The position numbers and the translations under genes are program-made. This document shows, in pieces, positions 7,891 to 14,656 of a stretch of DNA of 17,432 nt (positions within the stretch are counted from its first letter, which is position 1; each line of letters starts with the position of its first letter). Under the pieces are notes generated by a model. It saw nothing but the letters and a program-made list of their open reading frames with translations, made no database searches and was not told where the DNA came from. The DNA is from Kingella sp. (in: b-proteobacteria) (lineage in GTDB: Bacteria; Pseudomonadota; Gammaproteobacteria; Burkholderiales; Neisseriaceae). Where the stretch lies: assembly GCF_030527935.1 (NCBI RefSeq), contig NZ_JAUMZV010000044.1, forward strand, positions 1-17,432. Direction: 5' to 3'.

Positions 7891-8361
7891 TTATTTCACG
7901 CGCCGCACGGGGGTGTAAAAACCATCGGGCGCGGCTTCCAGTTTCAATGCTTCGTTTGGCGTGATTTGGATAAATGCCGTATAGCCATCCGCACAGCTTA
8001 ACGATAAACCAATTTGCAGGTATTTTTTGCTGGGGCTGATTTTTTTCAAAATATTGCGCAAGGGGCGGGCGTAGGCTTCGTTTTCTGCATCGTCTTCCAT
8101 GCTCTCGCGAATGTCTTGCGCGAGTGCTTTGCCGCTTATCCAGTCGGCTTGGTGCAAATAACCGTTTTTCTTGTTGCGGCAGTTGGGCGCGACGTGGGCA
8201 AATTTTTCAAAGCCGTGTTTGCCGATAACGAAGCGTTCTGCGCCATCGGGGGAAATGGCTTCCCATGTGCCGTAGCTTTGGCGGTAGGGATTGCCTTCGG
8301 CGTGGACGGCGGTGGCGAGTATTAGAGAAACGGCGAGAATGGCGGTTTTCAACGATTTCAT
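7891..8361 (-). CDS. small exported protein of unknown function
   Basis: I do not recognise a family. The 156-residue product starts with a clear Sec signal peptide: basic MKSLK, then a hydrophobic AILAVSLILATA core, then VHA, with cleavage likely after A21. The mature ~135 residues contain just two cysteines (C61 and C123), which could form a periplasmic disulfide. They include a charged central stretch (ESMEDDAENEAYAR) that looks helical. AAAGGA precedes the ATG at a good distance. A promoter candidate lies about 90 bases upstream. It runs in the same direction as thiL but is separated from it by DUS hairpins, so it is probably its own transcript. Confidence 0.8.
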   Translation of the reverse strand: MKSLKTAILAVSLILATAVHAEGNPYRQSYGTWEAISPDGAERFVIGKHGFEKFAHVAPNCRNKKNGYLHQADWISGKALAQDIRESMEDDAENEAYARPLRNILKKISPSKKYLQIGLSLSCADGYTAFIQITPNEALKLEAAPDGFYTPVRRVK

Positions 8362-8449
8362 ATGGTTTCCTTTTTTGCGTTGGATTGGGTTTCAGGCTAC
8401 CTTACTGTGGTAAGCAATCTGTGCGGTGATTTGTATGAAAACATTGCCA

Positions 8450-8479
8450 ATTATACGATTGCCCCGCGTGCAAAGGCAG
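8450..8479 (-). promoter_or_regulatory. promoter candidate for the 156-residue exported protein, DUS at -35
   Basis: On the minus strand a perfect TATAAT (8450-8455) is 18 bp downstream of the CTGCCT end of an inverted DUS (8474-8479). This is the same geometry as the thiL candidate. The leader is about 80 bases. Confidence 0.5.
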
Positions 8480-8746
8480 CCTGAAAAGATATGTGGCGCG
8501 TGAACGCGGGCACAAATGATGGGTAGCCTGAAAAGCTAATCCGCGCTCCCTACGGCTTGCTGGCAAGCCGTGCGCTGGCGAAAGATTTTGGTTGAATGGG
8601 GGATGGGGCGATGCGTTGTGGTTTGATGGCTTATTTGATTTTTCAGGCTGCCGTTGTTTGCACAATTAGGCAGCCTGAAAATATGTTGAGTGAGCCATAA
8701 CGGCGATGGTGGGCAATGAGTTGCCCATCCTGCGAACTGTGCAATT

Positions 8747-8786
8747 AGGCAGCCTGAAAAGCCAAATTTCGCTTTTCAGGCTGCCT
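8747..8786. terminator. DUS hairpin downstream of the GST gene
   Basis: AGGCAGCCTGAAAAGC (8747-8762) pairs perfectly with GCTTTTCAGGCTGCCT (8771-8786) around an 8-base loop, giving a 16-bp stem. It is placed 24 bases after the GST stop codon. Confidence 0.65.
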
Positions 8787-8809
8787 ATTTTCTATCCTAT
8801 CTTACCGCC

Positions 8810-9436
8810 TTATCCCTGCTTCGCCATTTCCTTTTCCACCCAAGCCATCGTTTCGCCAAAGGCGGTTCGGGCGGTGTGGCGGGCGATGTAGGCATCAAAC
8901 ACGTCGCAGGCGATGCCTGCCACGGGCTTCATGCGGGTAAACTGCGTCAGCAGCATGGTGTAGTAGATGTCCAGCGCGGAAAATTGGTTGCCAACGATAA
9001 ATTCATGCTGCGCCAGATGTTCGCGCAATGCGCCGAAGGCGGTGTCCAAATCGCCGTAGCCGATGCTTGTGCGCCGTTGTTCATCGCTGGGGACTTGGAA
9101 GAGACGGTCAAACGCGGCGTATTCCAAATTGATGGCAAAGCAGAGCCAGCGGTAGTATTCGCCCCGCGCTAGGCTATCGGCGGCGGGAATCAGCTTGCGT
9201 TCGGGAAACTGCTCGGCAAGAAAGGTAACGATGGCGGCGGCTTCGGTGATGACGGTGTCGTCTGCTTTGAGCGCGGGCACTTTGCCCATCGGGTTGATGG
9301 CAAGATAGTCGGCGGATTTGATGGTGTCGCCGAAGGAAAGCAGCACGGTGTCAAACGCCGCGCCGCATTCTTTGAGCATCCAGACCACGCTGATGCCGCG
9401 CGATTTGGGGACGGTGTAAAGGGTAAGGTTTTTCAT
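8810..9436 (-). CDS. glutathione S-transferase family protein
   Basis: The 208-residue cytosolic protein has the GST architecture. An N-terminal thioredoxin-like half includes LYTVPKSRGISVVWMLKE, NPMGKVPAL (the cis-Pro substrate-binding motif) and TEAAAIVTFLAEQFPE (the glutathione gamma-glutamyl contact). A helical C-terminal half has FSALDIYYTMLL, the N-capping-box region. Family members conjugate or reduce with glutathione, but the substrate cannot be inferred. Serine or tyrosine near residues 8-13 would be the candidate catalytic residue. The start at 9436 has AAAGGC upstream. It appears monocistronic. Confidence 0.9.
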   Translation of the reverse strand: MKNLTLYTVPKSRGISVVWMLKECGAAFDTVLLSFGDTIKSADYLAINPMGKVPALKADDTVITEAAAIVTFLAEQFPERKLIPAADSLARGEYYRWLCFAINLEYAAFDRLFQVPSDEQRRTSIGYGDLDTAFGALREHLAQHEFIVGNQFSALDIYYTMLLTQFTRMKPVAGIACDVFDAYIARHTARTAFGETMAWVEKEMAKQG

Positions 9437-9537
9437 GGTGTTGCCTTTCTTGGGTTGGGGGAAAAACGTGATGATACACGGAGCGGGTGTCAGAATGTGT
9501 CAGCAGCGTGCGGGCGATGGCTTATCTGTTTCGTGTT

Positions 9538-9700
9538 TCAGGCTGCCTTTGCATCCAGCGGCGTTTCGCCGTGCTCATCGGCGGTTTCAAATTGGGCATC
9601 GCGCAGCAGGGTGGTTAAATTGAGCTGGGCAAAACGGTTGCGCGGGAAGTAGTGGGGCAGGGTGCGGTTTTTGAACCATTGGTTGACATTGTTTTAGCAT
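9538..9700 (-). pseudogene. candidate small gene with a one-base frameshift
   Basis: On the minus strand an ATG at 9698-9700 has a well-spaced AAAGGA (9710-9715), yet its frame gives a proline-rich nonsense-like peptide. The +1 frame from the second codon encodes a protein-like stretch: NVNQWFKNRTLPHYF then RNRFAQLNLTTLLRD and ETADEHGETPLDAKAA. It stops at the TGA that a DUS provides (9538-9540). Removing one A from the AAAA run just after the ATG would join them into a 53-residue protein. I do not recognise it. It could be a real frameshift, a phase-variable or programmed site, a sequencing error, or a gene fragment. Confidence 0.4.
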
Positions 9701-9726
9701 GATGGGGATTCCTTTGCGGGGTGGAT

Positions 9727-9780
9727 AGGCAGCCTGAAAACGAACGAAGCGCGGTTCAGTAAAATATTTTCAGGCTGCCT
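9727..9780. repeat. GCGAAG-type repeat, copy C (degenerate), between inverted DUS
   Basis: DUS at 9727-9739 and its inverse at 9768-9780 flank CGAACGAAGCGCGGTTCAG then TAAAAT. This core is a shortened relative of copy B at 5217-5278, lacking the second GCGAAGCT block. Confidence 0.5.
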
Positions 9781-9786
9781 TATAAT
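9768..9786 (+). promoter_or_regulatory. -10 element abutting a DUS, upstream of the lipoprotein
   Basis: A perfect TATAAT (9781-9786) directly follows the last base of the inverted DUS (9768-9780). No convincing -35 is seen at 17 bp. It would give a very short leader, consistent with the weak ribosome-binding site of the next gene. Confidence 0.45.
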
Positions 9787-9800
9787 GCCGTTTTGTTTTT

Positions 9801-10289
9801 TTGAAACAAGCCATGTACGCCATTCAGCAAGCCTTTTCTATCATCACCGCGCTATGCCTGCTTTCAGGCTGCCAAGCCGTGCAGCAAAGCGCGGTTAATC
9901 TATTCGAAGCATTGGGCGGCGAGCCGTTTGACGGCGTGCATCTTGCCAACCGCCACTCCAAGCTGCCGCACCCCGCTGCGCCCAGCACATTCGCCCCCGC
10001 AGGCACACCCGATGGCGCGTATGCCACCACCCACTCGCAAACAGGCTTAACGCTAAAAAGCCGCGTGCAGGCAGGACGGTTTGTGGACGCGGTGGATGTG
10101 TACTACCCCAACGGCAGATTGCAATCGCATACGCCCATTGCCAACGGGCAAGTGCACGGCTGGTCGCAAGGCTACGCGCCTGATGGCGCATTGCGCAGCC
10201 GTATTTATTACGAGCGCGGGCAAGCAACGCGCTGGGAGCAATACGATGCCCACGGCAACAAAACAGCGCACGGCGATTTTGCGCCATAA
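9801..10289 (+). CDS. putative lipoprotein with MORN-like (YwqK-type) repeats
   Basis: The N-terminus is a lipoprotein signal (hydrophobic IITALCLLSGC), lipidated at C24. The rest is an Ala/Pro-rich segment, then two or three MORN-like units: VYYPNGRLQSHTPIANGQVHG, GYAPDGALRSRIYYERGQ and QYDAHGNKTAHG. Such repeats occur in YwqK-family proteins, but a specific role is not known. The start is uncertain. TTG at 9801 supplies a basic residue (K2) to the signal peptide. ATG at 9813 is a better codon but leaves the signal without positive charge. Neither has a Shine-Dalgarno. The lipobox LSGC is encoded by an 11/12 match to the DUS (9862-9873). It is followed 40 bp later by the DUF4336 gene. Confidence 0.8.
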   Translation: MKQAMYAIQQAFSIITALCLLSGCQAVQQSAVNLFEALGGEPFDGVHLANRHSKLPHPAAPSTFAPAGTPDGAYATTHSQTGLTLKSRVQAGRFVDAVDVYYPNGRLQSHTPIANGQVHGWSQGYAPDGALRSRIYYERGQATRWEQYDAHGNKTAHGDFAP

Positions 10290-10329
10290 ACCCAAGGCAG
10301 CCTGAAACCCCATTCACAAGGAGCCCCCC

Positions 10330-11079
10330 ATGCCCGCCACCTATCTTTACCACCCGCTGCATCTGCTCAAACCCATCGGCAAAAACATCTGGATTGCCGA
10401 CGGCGGTGAAATCCGCATGGCTTTCCCGCTCGGCATCAAAATCCCGTTCAGCACGCGCATGACCATCGTGCGGCTATCAGACGGCGGCTTGTGGTGTCAT
10501 TCACCCATCGCCCCCACGCCTAAGCTGTTGGCGCAAACCAACGCGCTGGGCGAAGTGCGCCATCTGGTGTCGCCCAACAAAATCCACTACGCCCACATCG
10601 CCGCGTGGCAGGCGCATTACCCGCAGGCAAGCGCATGGGCAAGCGCGGGCGTGCGTGAACGAGCCGCCAAGCAGGGCATCGCCGTGTCGTTTACCGCCGA
10701 TTTGGGCGACGATGCGCCGAGTGCATGGGCGCACGATTTGGCGCAAATGCCGTTTGCCGGCAGCCGCGTGATGACCGAAACCGTGTTTTTCCACCACGCC
10801 AGCCGCACGCTGATACTCACCGATTTGATTGAAAACTTTGAAACCGACCAATTCCACAGCCGCTTTTGGGCGCGGATAATGAAGCTCGCAGGCATCGCCG
10901 ACCCCGACGGCAAAGCCCCCGCCGACTGGCGCGCCACCTTTAAAGACAAAGCTGCCGCCCGCGCGTGCTTGGCGCAAATGCTGGCATGGCAGCCTGAAAA
11001 AGTCATTCTCGCCCACGGGCGGTGCTACGAAAGCAACGTGGTGGCAGAATTGAAACGCGCATTTCGCTGGCTGGATTAG
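10330..11079 (+). CDS. DUF4336 domain protein (metallo-beta-lactamase-like fold)
   Basis: The 249-residue cytosolic protein resembles DUF4336, an uncharacterised group related to metallo-beta-lactamase fold hydrolases. Typical segments are LKPIGKNIWIADGGEIRM (13-30), TRMTIVRLSDGGLWCHSPI (42-60), HLVSPNKIHYAHIAAW (78-93), TLILTDLIENF (160-170) and VILAHGRCYESN (225-236). Possible metal ligands are H57, H86, H89, D165 and H229. The classical HxHxDH motif is absent, so enzyme activity is unproven. AAGGAG precedes the ATG by eight bases. The 40-bp spacing and shared direction with the lipoprotein suggest one transcript, though a DUS lies in the gap. An in-frame near-DUS encodes AWQPEK. Confidence 0.8.
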   Translation: MPATYLYHPLHLLKPIGKNIWIADGGEIRMAFPLGIKIPFSTRMTIVRLSDGGLWCHSPIAPTPKLLAQTNALGEVRHLVSPNKIHYAHIAAWQAHYPQASAWASAGVRERAAKQGIAVSFTADLGDDAPSAWAHDLAQMPFAGSRVMTETVFFHHASRTLILTDLIENFETDQFHSRFWARIMKLAGIADPDGKAPADWRATFKDKAAARACLAQMLAWQPEKVILAHGRCYESNVVAELKRAFRWLD

Positions 11080-11110
11080 CGCGGCAAAGGCAGCTTGAAA
11101 CCTTTGCAAA

Positions 11111-11206
11111 GTAGGTCGGGCATTCATGCCCGACAATCTATTGACAATCTATTGTTTTATTTTGCATTTTTTGGCGTGCTGTGTCGGGCATCAATGCCCG
11201 ACCTAC
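11111..11206. repeat. REPIN-like element with 25-bp inverted ends
   Basis: The left end (11111-11135) and right end (11182-11206) are reverse complements over 25 bases with one mismatch. Each end is itself a hairpin: TCGGGCAT-TC-ATGCCCGA on the left, TCGGGCAT-CA-ATGCCCGA on the right. The ~46-base AT-rich centre has a short direct repeat (TTGACAATCTATTG-like). Two inverted REP-type hairpins in a ~96-bp unit is REPIN architecture. No transposase is nearby. Confidence 0.6.
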
Positions 11207-11231
11207 TCGCAATGGTTTTCAGGCTGCTTTT

Positions 11232-12209
11232 TCATTCCGCCAAATCTTTATTCTGCAAACAGCGTTGCACGGCGCTGAACACTTCGCTCACGCTGGGCGG
11301 TTGCCCGATGTTGCCAAGGTTGGTTGCCCACGGGCTTTCTTGCACGCCTGTTTTGGCGGGGTTGCTGTCGGTGTAGATGCCGATGGTGGGGCGGTTGGTG
11401 GCGTTGGCAAGGTGCAGCAGCCCTGTGTCCACGCCGATGATGGCGCGGGCGCGGGCGAGCAGGTGGGCGGCTTGCAGCAGAGTGAGCGGGGGGCAGGCTT
11501 GGGCGAAAGGGAGCTGGGCGGCGATGGCTTGGGCGCGGGCGTGTTCGGTGTCGTTGCCCCACGGCAGCAGCACAGGCAGGTGGTCAGTGGCGTGCAGTTG
11601 GGTGAGCAGGGCGTGCCAGTTTTCGCTTGCCCAGAGTTTGCTGTCGCGGCTGGTGGCGTGTAGGGCGACGTGGTAGCGGTCAGGCAGTTTCAGGCTGCCT
11701 GCAACGCTGGCGGGGATTACGATGCCGAAGTCGGGCGCGCCTTGGGGAGCGTAGCCGAAGGTTTGGGCGAACAGTCGGCGGTTGCGTTCTACGGCGGATT
11801 GGTCTTTGGCGACGGGATAGCGGTGTTGGTAGAACAGGGCGGCTAGGGGTTCGCGTGCGCTGTGTTTGTCTAGCCCGTGCACGGGGGCGGTGGCGAAGTG
11901 GGAGAATAGGGCTGATTTAATCAGCCCTTGGCTGTCTAGCACGCGCTCGTAGTGGGTGGCTTTGAGCGTGCGTTGTAGGCTGCGGATTTGTTGGCAGGTG
12001 GCAGCCTGAAACAGGTGTTTGCGCCAGTGTCGCCAGCGCATTTCGTGCACGCGGTGGACAAAGGGGTGCAGGCGGGCGATGTCGGCAAAGGCGGCTTCGC
12101 ACAGCCAGTCTAATTGCACATCGGGGCGGTGGCGGGCTAGGTCGGTGATGGCGGGCAGGGTGTGGATTAGGTCGCCCATGCTGGATAGGCGGACGAGTAG
12201 GGTGTTCAT
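11232..12209 (-). CDS. waaC: lipopolysaccharide heptosyltransferase I
   Basis: WaaC adds the first L-glycero-D-manno-heptose to Kdo of the LPS/LOS inner core from ADP-heptose, at the cytoplasmic face of the inner membrane. The 325-residue GT9-family protein follows E. coli WaaC closely in layout. It begins SSMGDLIHTLPAITDL, then LDWLCEAAFADIARLHP and RWRHWRK, then VLDSQGLIKSAL, LDKHSAREPLAALFY and AVERNRRLFA. It ends with GVDTGLLHLANATNRPTIG, the donor-binding motif. The ATG at 12209 has only a weak GGA upstream. It lies 68 bp downstream of lgt, separated by a DUS hairpin, so cotranscription may be attenuated. In-frame DUS copies give GSLKLPD and LFQAATC. Confidence 0.95.
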   Translation of the reverse strand: MNTLLVRLSSMGDLIHTLPAITDLARHRPDVQLDWLCEAAFADIARLHPFVHRVHEMRWRHWRKHLFQAATCQQIRSLQRTLKATHYERVLDSQGLIKSALFSHFATAPVHGLDKHSAREPLAALFYQHRYPVAKDQSAVERNRRLFAQTFGYAPQGAPDFGIVIPASVAGSLKLPDRYHVALHATSRDSKLWASENWHALLTQLHATDHLPVLLPWGNDTEHARAQAIAAQLPFAQACPPLTLLQAAHLLARARAIIGVDTGLLHLANATNRPTIGIYTDSNPAKTGVQESPWATNLGNIGQPPSVSEVFSAVQRCLQNKDLAE

Positions 12210-12230
12210 GGGGATTATTCCGTTAGATTT

Positions 12231-12262
12231 AGGCAGCCTGAAAGTGGGGTTTCAGGCTGCCT
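12231..12262. terminator. DUS hairpin between lgt and waaC
   Basis: AGGCAGCCTGAAA (12231-12243) pairs with TTTCAGGCTGCCT (12250-12262) around a 6-base loop, in the 68-bp gap after the lgt stop. It would act as terminator or attenuator for lgt readthrough. Confidence 0.6.
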
Positions 12263-12277
12263 ATTGTGAATATGCGC

Positions 12278-13153
12278 TTATGCTGCGCCTGTTTGATTGG
12301 GATGATTAGGCTGGCGTTTGCCAAAATACACAAAGCCAATAATGCCCAACACCAGCATCGGCAAGCTGAGCCATTGCCCCATAGACATCCCGCCCGTGAG
12401 CAAACCAAGCTGGGCATCGGGCTGGCGCGCGTATTCGGCGATAAAGCGGAACAAGCCGTAGCCGCCCAAAAACACCATTGCCACTTGCCCTTCGGGGCGT
12501 GTTTTCTTGGAAAACAGCCACACCATCACAAACAGCGCGATGCCTTCCAGCGCAAACTGGTAAAGCTGCGATGGATGGCGCGGCAGGCTGCCCCATTGCA
12601 GCAGCCATTCGGCGTATTGCGGGTTTTGCGCGGCAAGGGCGCGGTCGGCTTCGGCAGCTTGCGGAAAGCCCATCGCCCAAAAGTTGCTGGGGCTGGTTAC
12701 GCGCCCCCAAAGCTCGCCGTTGATAAAGTTGCCGATGCGCCCCGAAGCCAAGCCAAGCGGCACCAGCGGCGCAACAAAATCCATCACTTGCCAAAAGCGC
12801 AAACCGCGCCGTTTGGCAAATAAAAACATGGCAGCCAGCACGCCCAAAAAGCCGCCGTGAAACGACATCCCGCCTTCCCACACTTTGAGCATATTGAGCG
12901 GATGGGCGATGTATTCGCCCAAGTTGTAAAACAAAATATAGCCGATGCGCCCGCCCAATATCACGCCCAGCACGCCGTAGGTAAGCAAGTCGTCTAGCAT
13001 TTCGTTGGTGAACGCGGTGTTGCCTTGCTTGATGCGCCGCCGCCCGAGCCACATAAACAGCGCAAAGGCAACGATGTAGCTCAGGGCATACCAGCGGATA
13101 GCGAGCGGCCCAAGTTGCAGGGCGATGGGGTTGAATTGGGGGTGGATAAGCAT
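12278..13153 (-). CDS. lgt: prolipoprotein diacylglyceryl transferase
   Basis: Lgt transfers diacylglyceryl from phosphatidylglycerol to the lipobox cysteine of prolipoproteins in the inner membrane. The 291-residue protein has about seven hydrophobic segments and the family signatures: LGGRIGYILFYN, SFHGGFLG with essential H99, SGRIGNFINGELWGR with R139, and RHPSQLYQFALEG. FRFIAEYARQPD contains the expected later arginine. AAGGA precedes the ATG. It is read together with, or just before, waaC. Its product would mature the lipoprotein encoded at 9801. Confidence 0.97.
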   Translation of the reverse strand: MLIHPQFNPIALQLGPLAIRWYALSYIVAFALFMWLGRRRIKQGNTAFTNEMLDDLLTYGVLGVILGGRIGYILFYNLGEYIAHPLNMLKVWEGGMSFHGGFLGVLAAMFLFAKRRGLRFWQVMDFVAPLVPLGLASGRIGNFINGELWGRVTSPSNFWAMGFPQAAEADRALAAQNPQYAEWLLQWGSLPRHPSQLYQFALEGIALFVMVWLFSKKTRPEGQVAMVFLGGYGLFRFIAEYARQPDAQLGLLTGGMSMGQWLSLPMLVLGIIGFVYFGKRQPNHPNQTGAA

Positions 13154-13343
13154 GGGGTGTCCTTGTTGGCTTGGTTAAGCAATGATTTCAGGCTGCCTTT
13201 TGTTTTTATGATAAGGCAGCCTGAAAATGGGTTGATGGAGCGATTATCGCATAGTTTTGCGGTGGGATTGGGGGAGTGATTAGGCAGCCTGAAAACCAAT
13301 TTCTGCTTTTCAGGCTGCCTATGCTCTGTTTTACCCCTGCTTA
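13154..13343. other. lgt upstream region with two DUS pairs
   Basis: An inverted DUS pair at 13186-13198 and 13214-13226 (stem extended by CCTT/AAGG) lies in the predicted lgt leader. A second pair at 13282-13294 and 13308-13320 forms a hairpin that could terminate transcripts running out of metB through the MITE-like element. No gene is seen. Confidence 0.6.
13243..13251 (-). promoter_or_regulatory. lgt extended -10 promoter candidate
   Basis: On the minus strand TGCGATAAT supplies an extended -10 (GATAAT at 13243-13248). No good -35 is seen. The leader to the lgt ATG would be about 85 bases and contain a DUS hairpin. Confidence 0.35.
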
Positions 13344-13501
13344 GAACCTGTATTCACTATTTTCAGGCATCTTTAATGCCCTAAAAACGCGGCTACCACG
13401 TTAAAAATGCTCGCAAGGTGTCCAACCTTGCTGTGCTTTTTGCCTTGTATCCGTGCTTTTATGCCATCAAATCTGCCTATGAAAATAGTGAATACAGGTT
13501 C
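13344..13501. mobile_element. MITE-like element, copy 1
   Basis: This 158-bp non-coding element has terminal inverted repeats beginning GAACCTGTATTCACTATTT, perfect for at least 22 bases at both ends. It is bounded by a 3-bp direct duplication TTA (13341-13343 and 13502-13504). The interior has a hairpin GCAAGGT-GTCCA-ACCTTGC. A second copy, nearly identical internally, lies at 15790-15949. TNA duplications are typical of some IS5-family groups, so a MITE moved by such a transposase is likely. The right-hand TTA is the stop codon of the adjacent gene. Confidence 0.8.
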
Positions 13502-14656
13502 TTACAATGTGGCATTCAACGCTTGGTCTAAATCGGCGTAAATATCGTCCACGTCTTCAATGCCGATGGATAGGCGCAGCAGCCCGATTCTGATGCCTAG
13601 CCCAATTTTGACTTCGTGCGCCATGCCACTGTGCGATTGCGAGTAGCAATGGTTTACCAAGCATTCCACGCCGCCTAGGCTGGATGCGAGCGTGAACAGT
13701 TTGCTGTGGGCGATAAATTGGTTCACGGCTTCTCGTGTGTCGTTTTTCAGGTAAATGGTTACCACGCCGCCGAAGCCGCGCATTTGGCGTTTGGCGAGTT
13801 CGTGGTGTTCGTGGCTGGGCAGCGCGGGGTAGAACACTTTTTCTACGGCGGGGTGGAGGCATAGTTTTTCGGCGATGATGTGGGCGTTTTCCAAGTGCTG
13901 TTTCATGCGCACGGCAAGCGTTTTGATGCCGCGCAACACCAGCCAGCAGTCCATCGGCCCTGCGATGCCGCCTGTTTCCACCATCATGGTGTGCAGCGGT
14001 TGGGCGAGTTTGCTGTCTTTGACAACGGCGATGCCCATCAACACGTCAGAATGCCCGCATAGGTATTTGGTGGCGGAGTGGAACACGATGTCGCAGCCTA
14101 AATCCAGCGGGGTTTGGCAATAGGGCGTGGCGAAGGTGTTGTCTATGCCAACGATTGCGCCGTGGGCTTTGGCTTTTTGCGCCAGCAGTTCAACGTCCAC
14201 CAAGCGCAGCAGCGGGTTGGATGGGGTTTCTAGCCACAGCAGTTTGACTTGATGCTCGGCAAGGATGCGGTCTAGGTTTTCAGGCTGCGTTAAATCGGCA
14301 AAGATGACGTTCACACCCCATTTGGCGTACACGTTGGTGAGCAAGTCGTAGCTGCCGCCGTAGATGTCGGACACGGCTACGATGGTGTCGCCCTGTTGCA
14401 AGAAGGTGCGGAATATGCAGTCTATCGCTGCCATGCCGCTGCCAAAGGCAAAGCCGTGCGTGCCGTGTTCCAGCGCGGCAACGGTGTCTTCCAAAATTTT
14501 GCGTGTGGGGTTGGCTAGGCGCGAATAGCGAAAGGGGATGTTTTCGCCCAATTCGTGCATGGCGAACATGCTGTTTTGGTACAACGGCGGCATCAGGGCG
14601 CGGTTGTGTTCATCGGGATTGTAGGCGGAATGGATGGTTTGGGTGGCGAATTTCAT
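13502..14656 (-). CDS. metB: trans-sulfuration PLP enzyme (cystathionine gamma-synthase/beta-lyase type)
   Basis: The 384-residue protein belongs to the Cys/Met-metabolism PLP family. It shows RYSRLANPT (PLP-phosphate contacts from the neighbouring subunit), FGSGMAAI, WLETPSNPLL, DNTFATPYCQTPLDLG and the PLP lysine K197 in HSATKYLCGHSDV. SLGGVECLVNHCYSQSHSG is the C-terminal substrate region. Cystathionine gamma-synthase (metB) is my first choice; beta-lyase (metC) or gamma-lyase cannot be separated by eye. AAAGGAG precedes the ATG. The stop codon TAA is one copy of the target duplication of the flanking MITE-like element, so the C-terminus (ALNATL) is apparently intact. A partial DUS encodes LTQPENLD. 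Confidence 0.88.
   Translation of the reverse strand: MKFATQTIHSAYNPDEHNRALMPPLYQNSMFAMHELGENIPFRYSRLANPTRKILEDTVAALEHGTHGFAFGSGMAAIDCIFRTFLQQGDTIVAVSDIYGGSYDLLTNVYAKWGVNVIFADLTQPENLDRILAEHQVKLLWLETPSNPLLRLVDVELLAQKAKAHGAIVGIDNTFATPYCQTPLDLGCDIVFHSATKYLCGHSDVLMGIAVVKDSKLAQPLHTMMVETGGIAGPMDCWLVLRGIKTLAVRMKQHLENAHIIAEKLCLHPAVEKVFYPALPSHEHHELAKRQMRGFGGVVTIYLKNDTREAVNQFIAHSKLFTLASSLGGVECLVNHCYSQSHSGMAHEVKIGLGIRIGLLRLSIGIEDVDDIYADLDQALNATL

Larger units (their letters stand above)
8362..8809. other. intergenic region with palindromes and DUS copies
   Basis: No gene is supported in these 448 bases; an 87-codon frame (8402-8665, minus) only reads through DUS copies. Present are a DUS variant near 8390, DUS copies from 8474, 8669 and 8747, the perfect 9-bp stem ACGGCTTGC-TG-GCAAGCCGT (8552-8571), and the stem TGGGCAA-TGAG-TTGCCCA (8710-8727). 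Confidence 0.6.
9437..9800. other. region between GST gene and lipoprotein
   Basis: It holds the GST leader, the candidate frameshifted small gene (9538-9700, minus), a direct repeat of TGTCAG near 9488-9501, the DUS-flanked GCGAAG repeat copy C and the lipoprotein promoter. No intact gene is seen. Confidence 0.6.

Noticed and set aside
8402..8665. 87-codon minus-strand frame
   Set aside because: It starts in a DUS, translates two other repeats and overlaps the promoter of the exported-protein gene; no ribosome-binding site.
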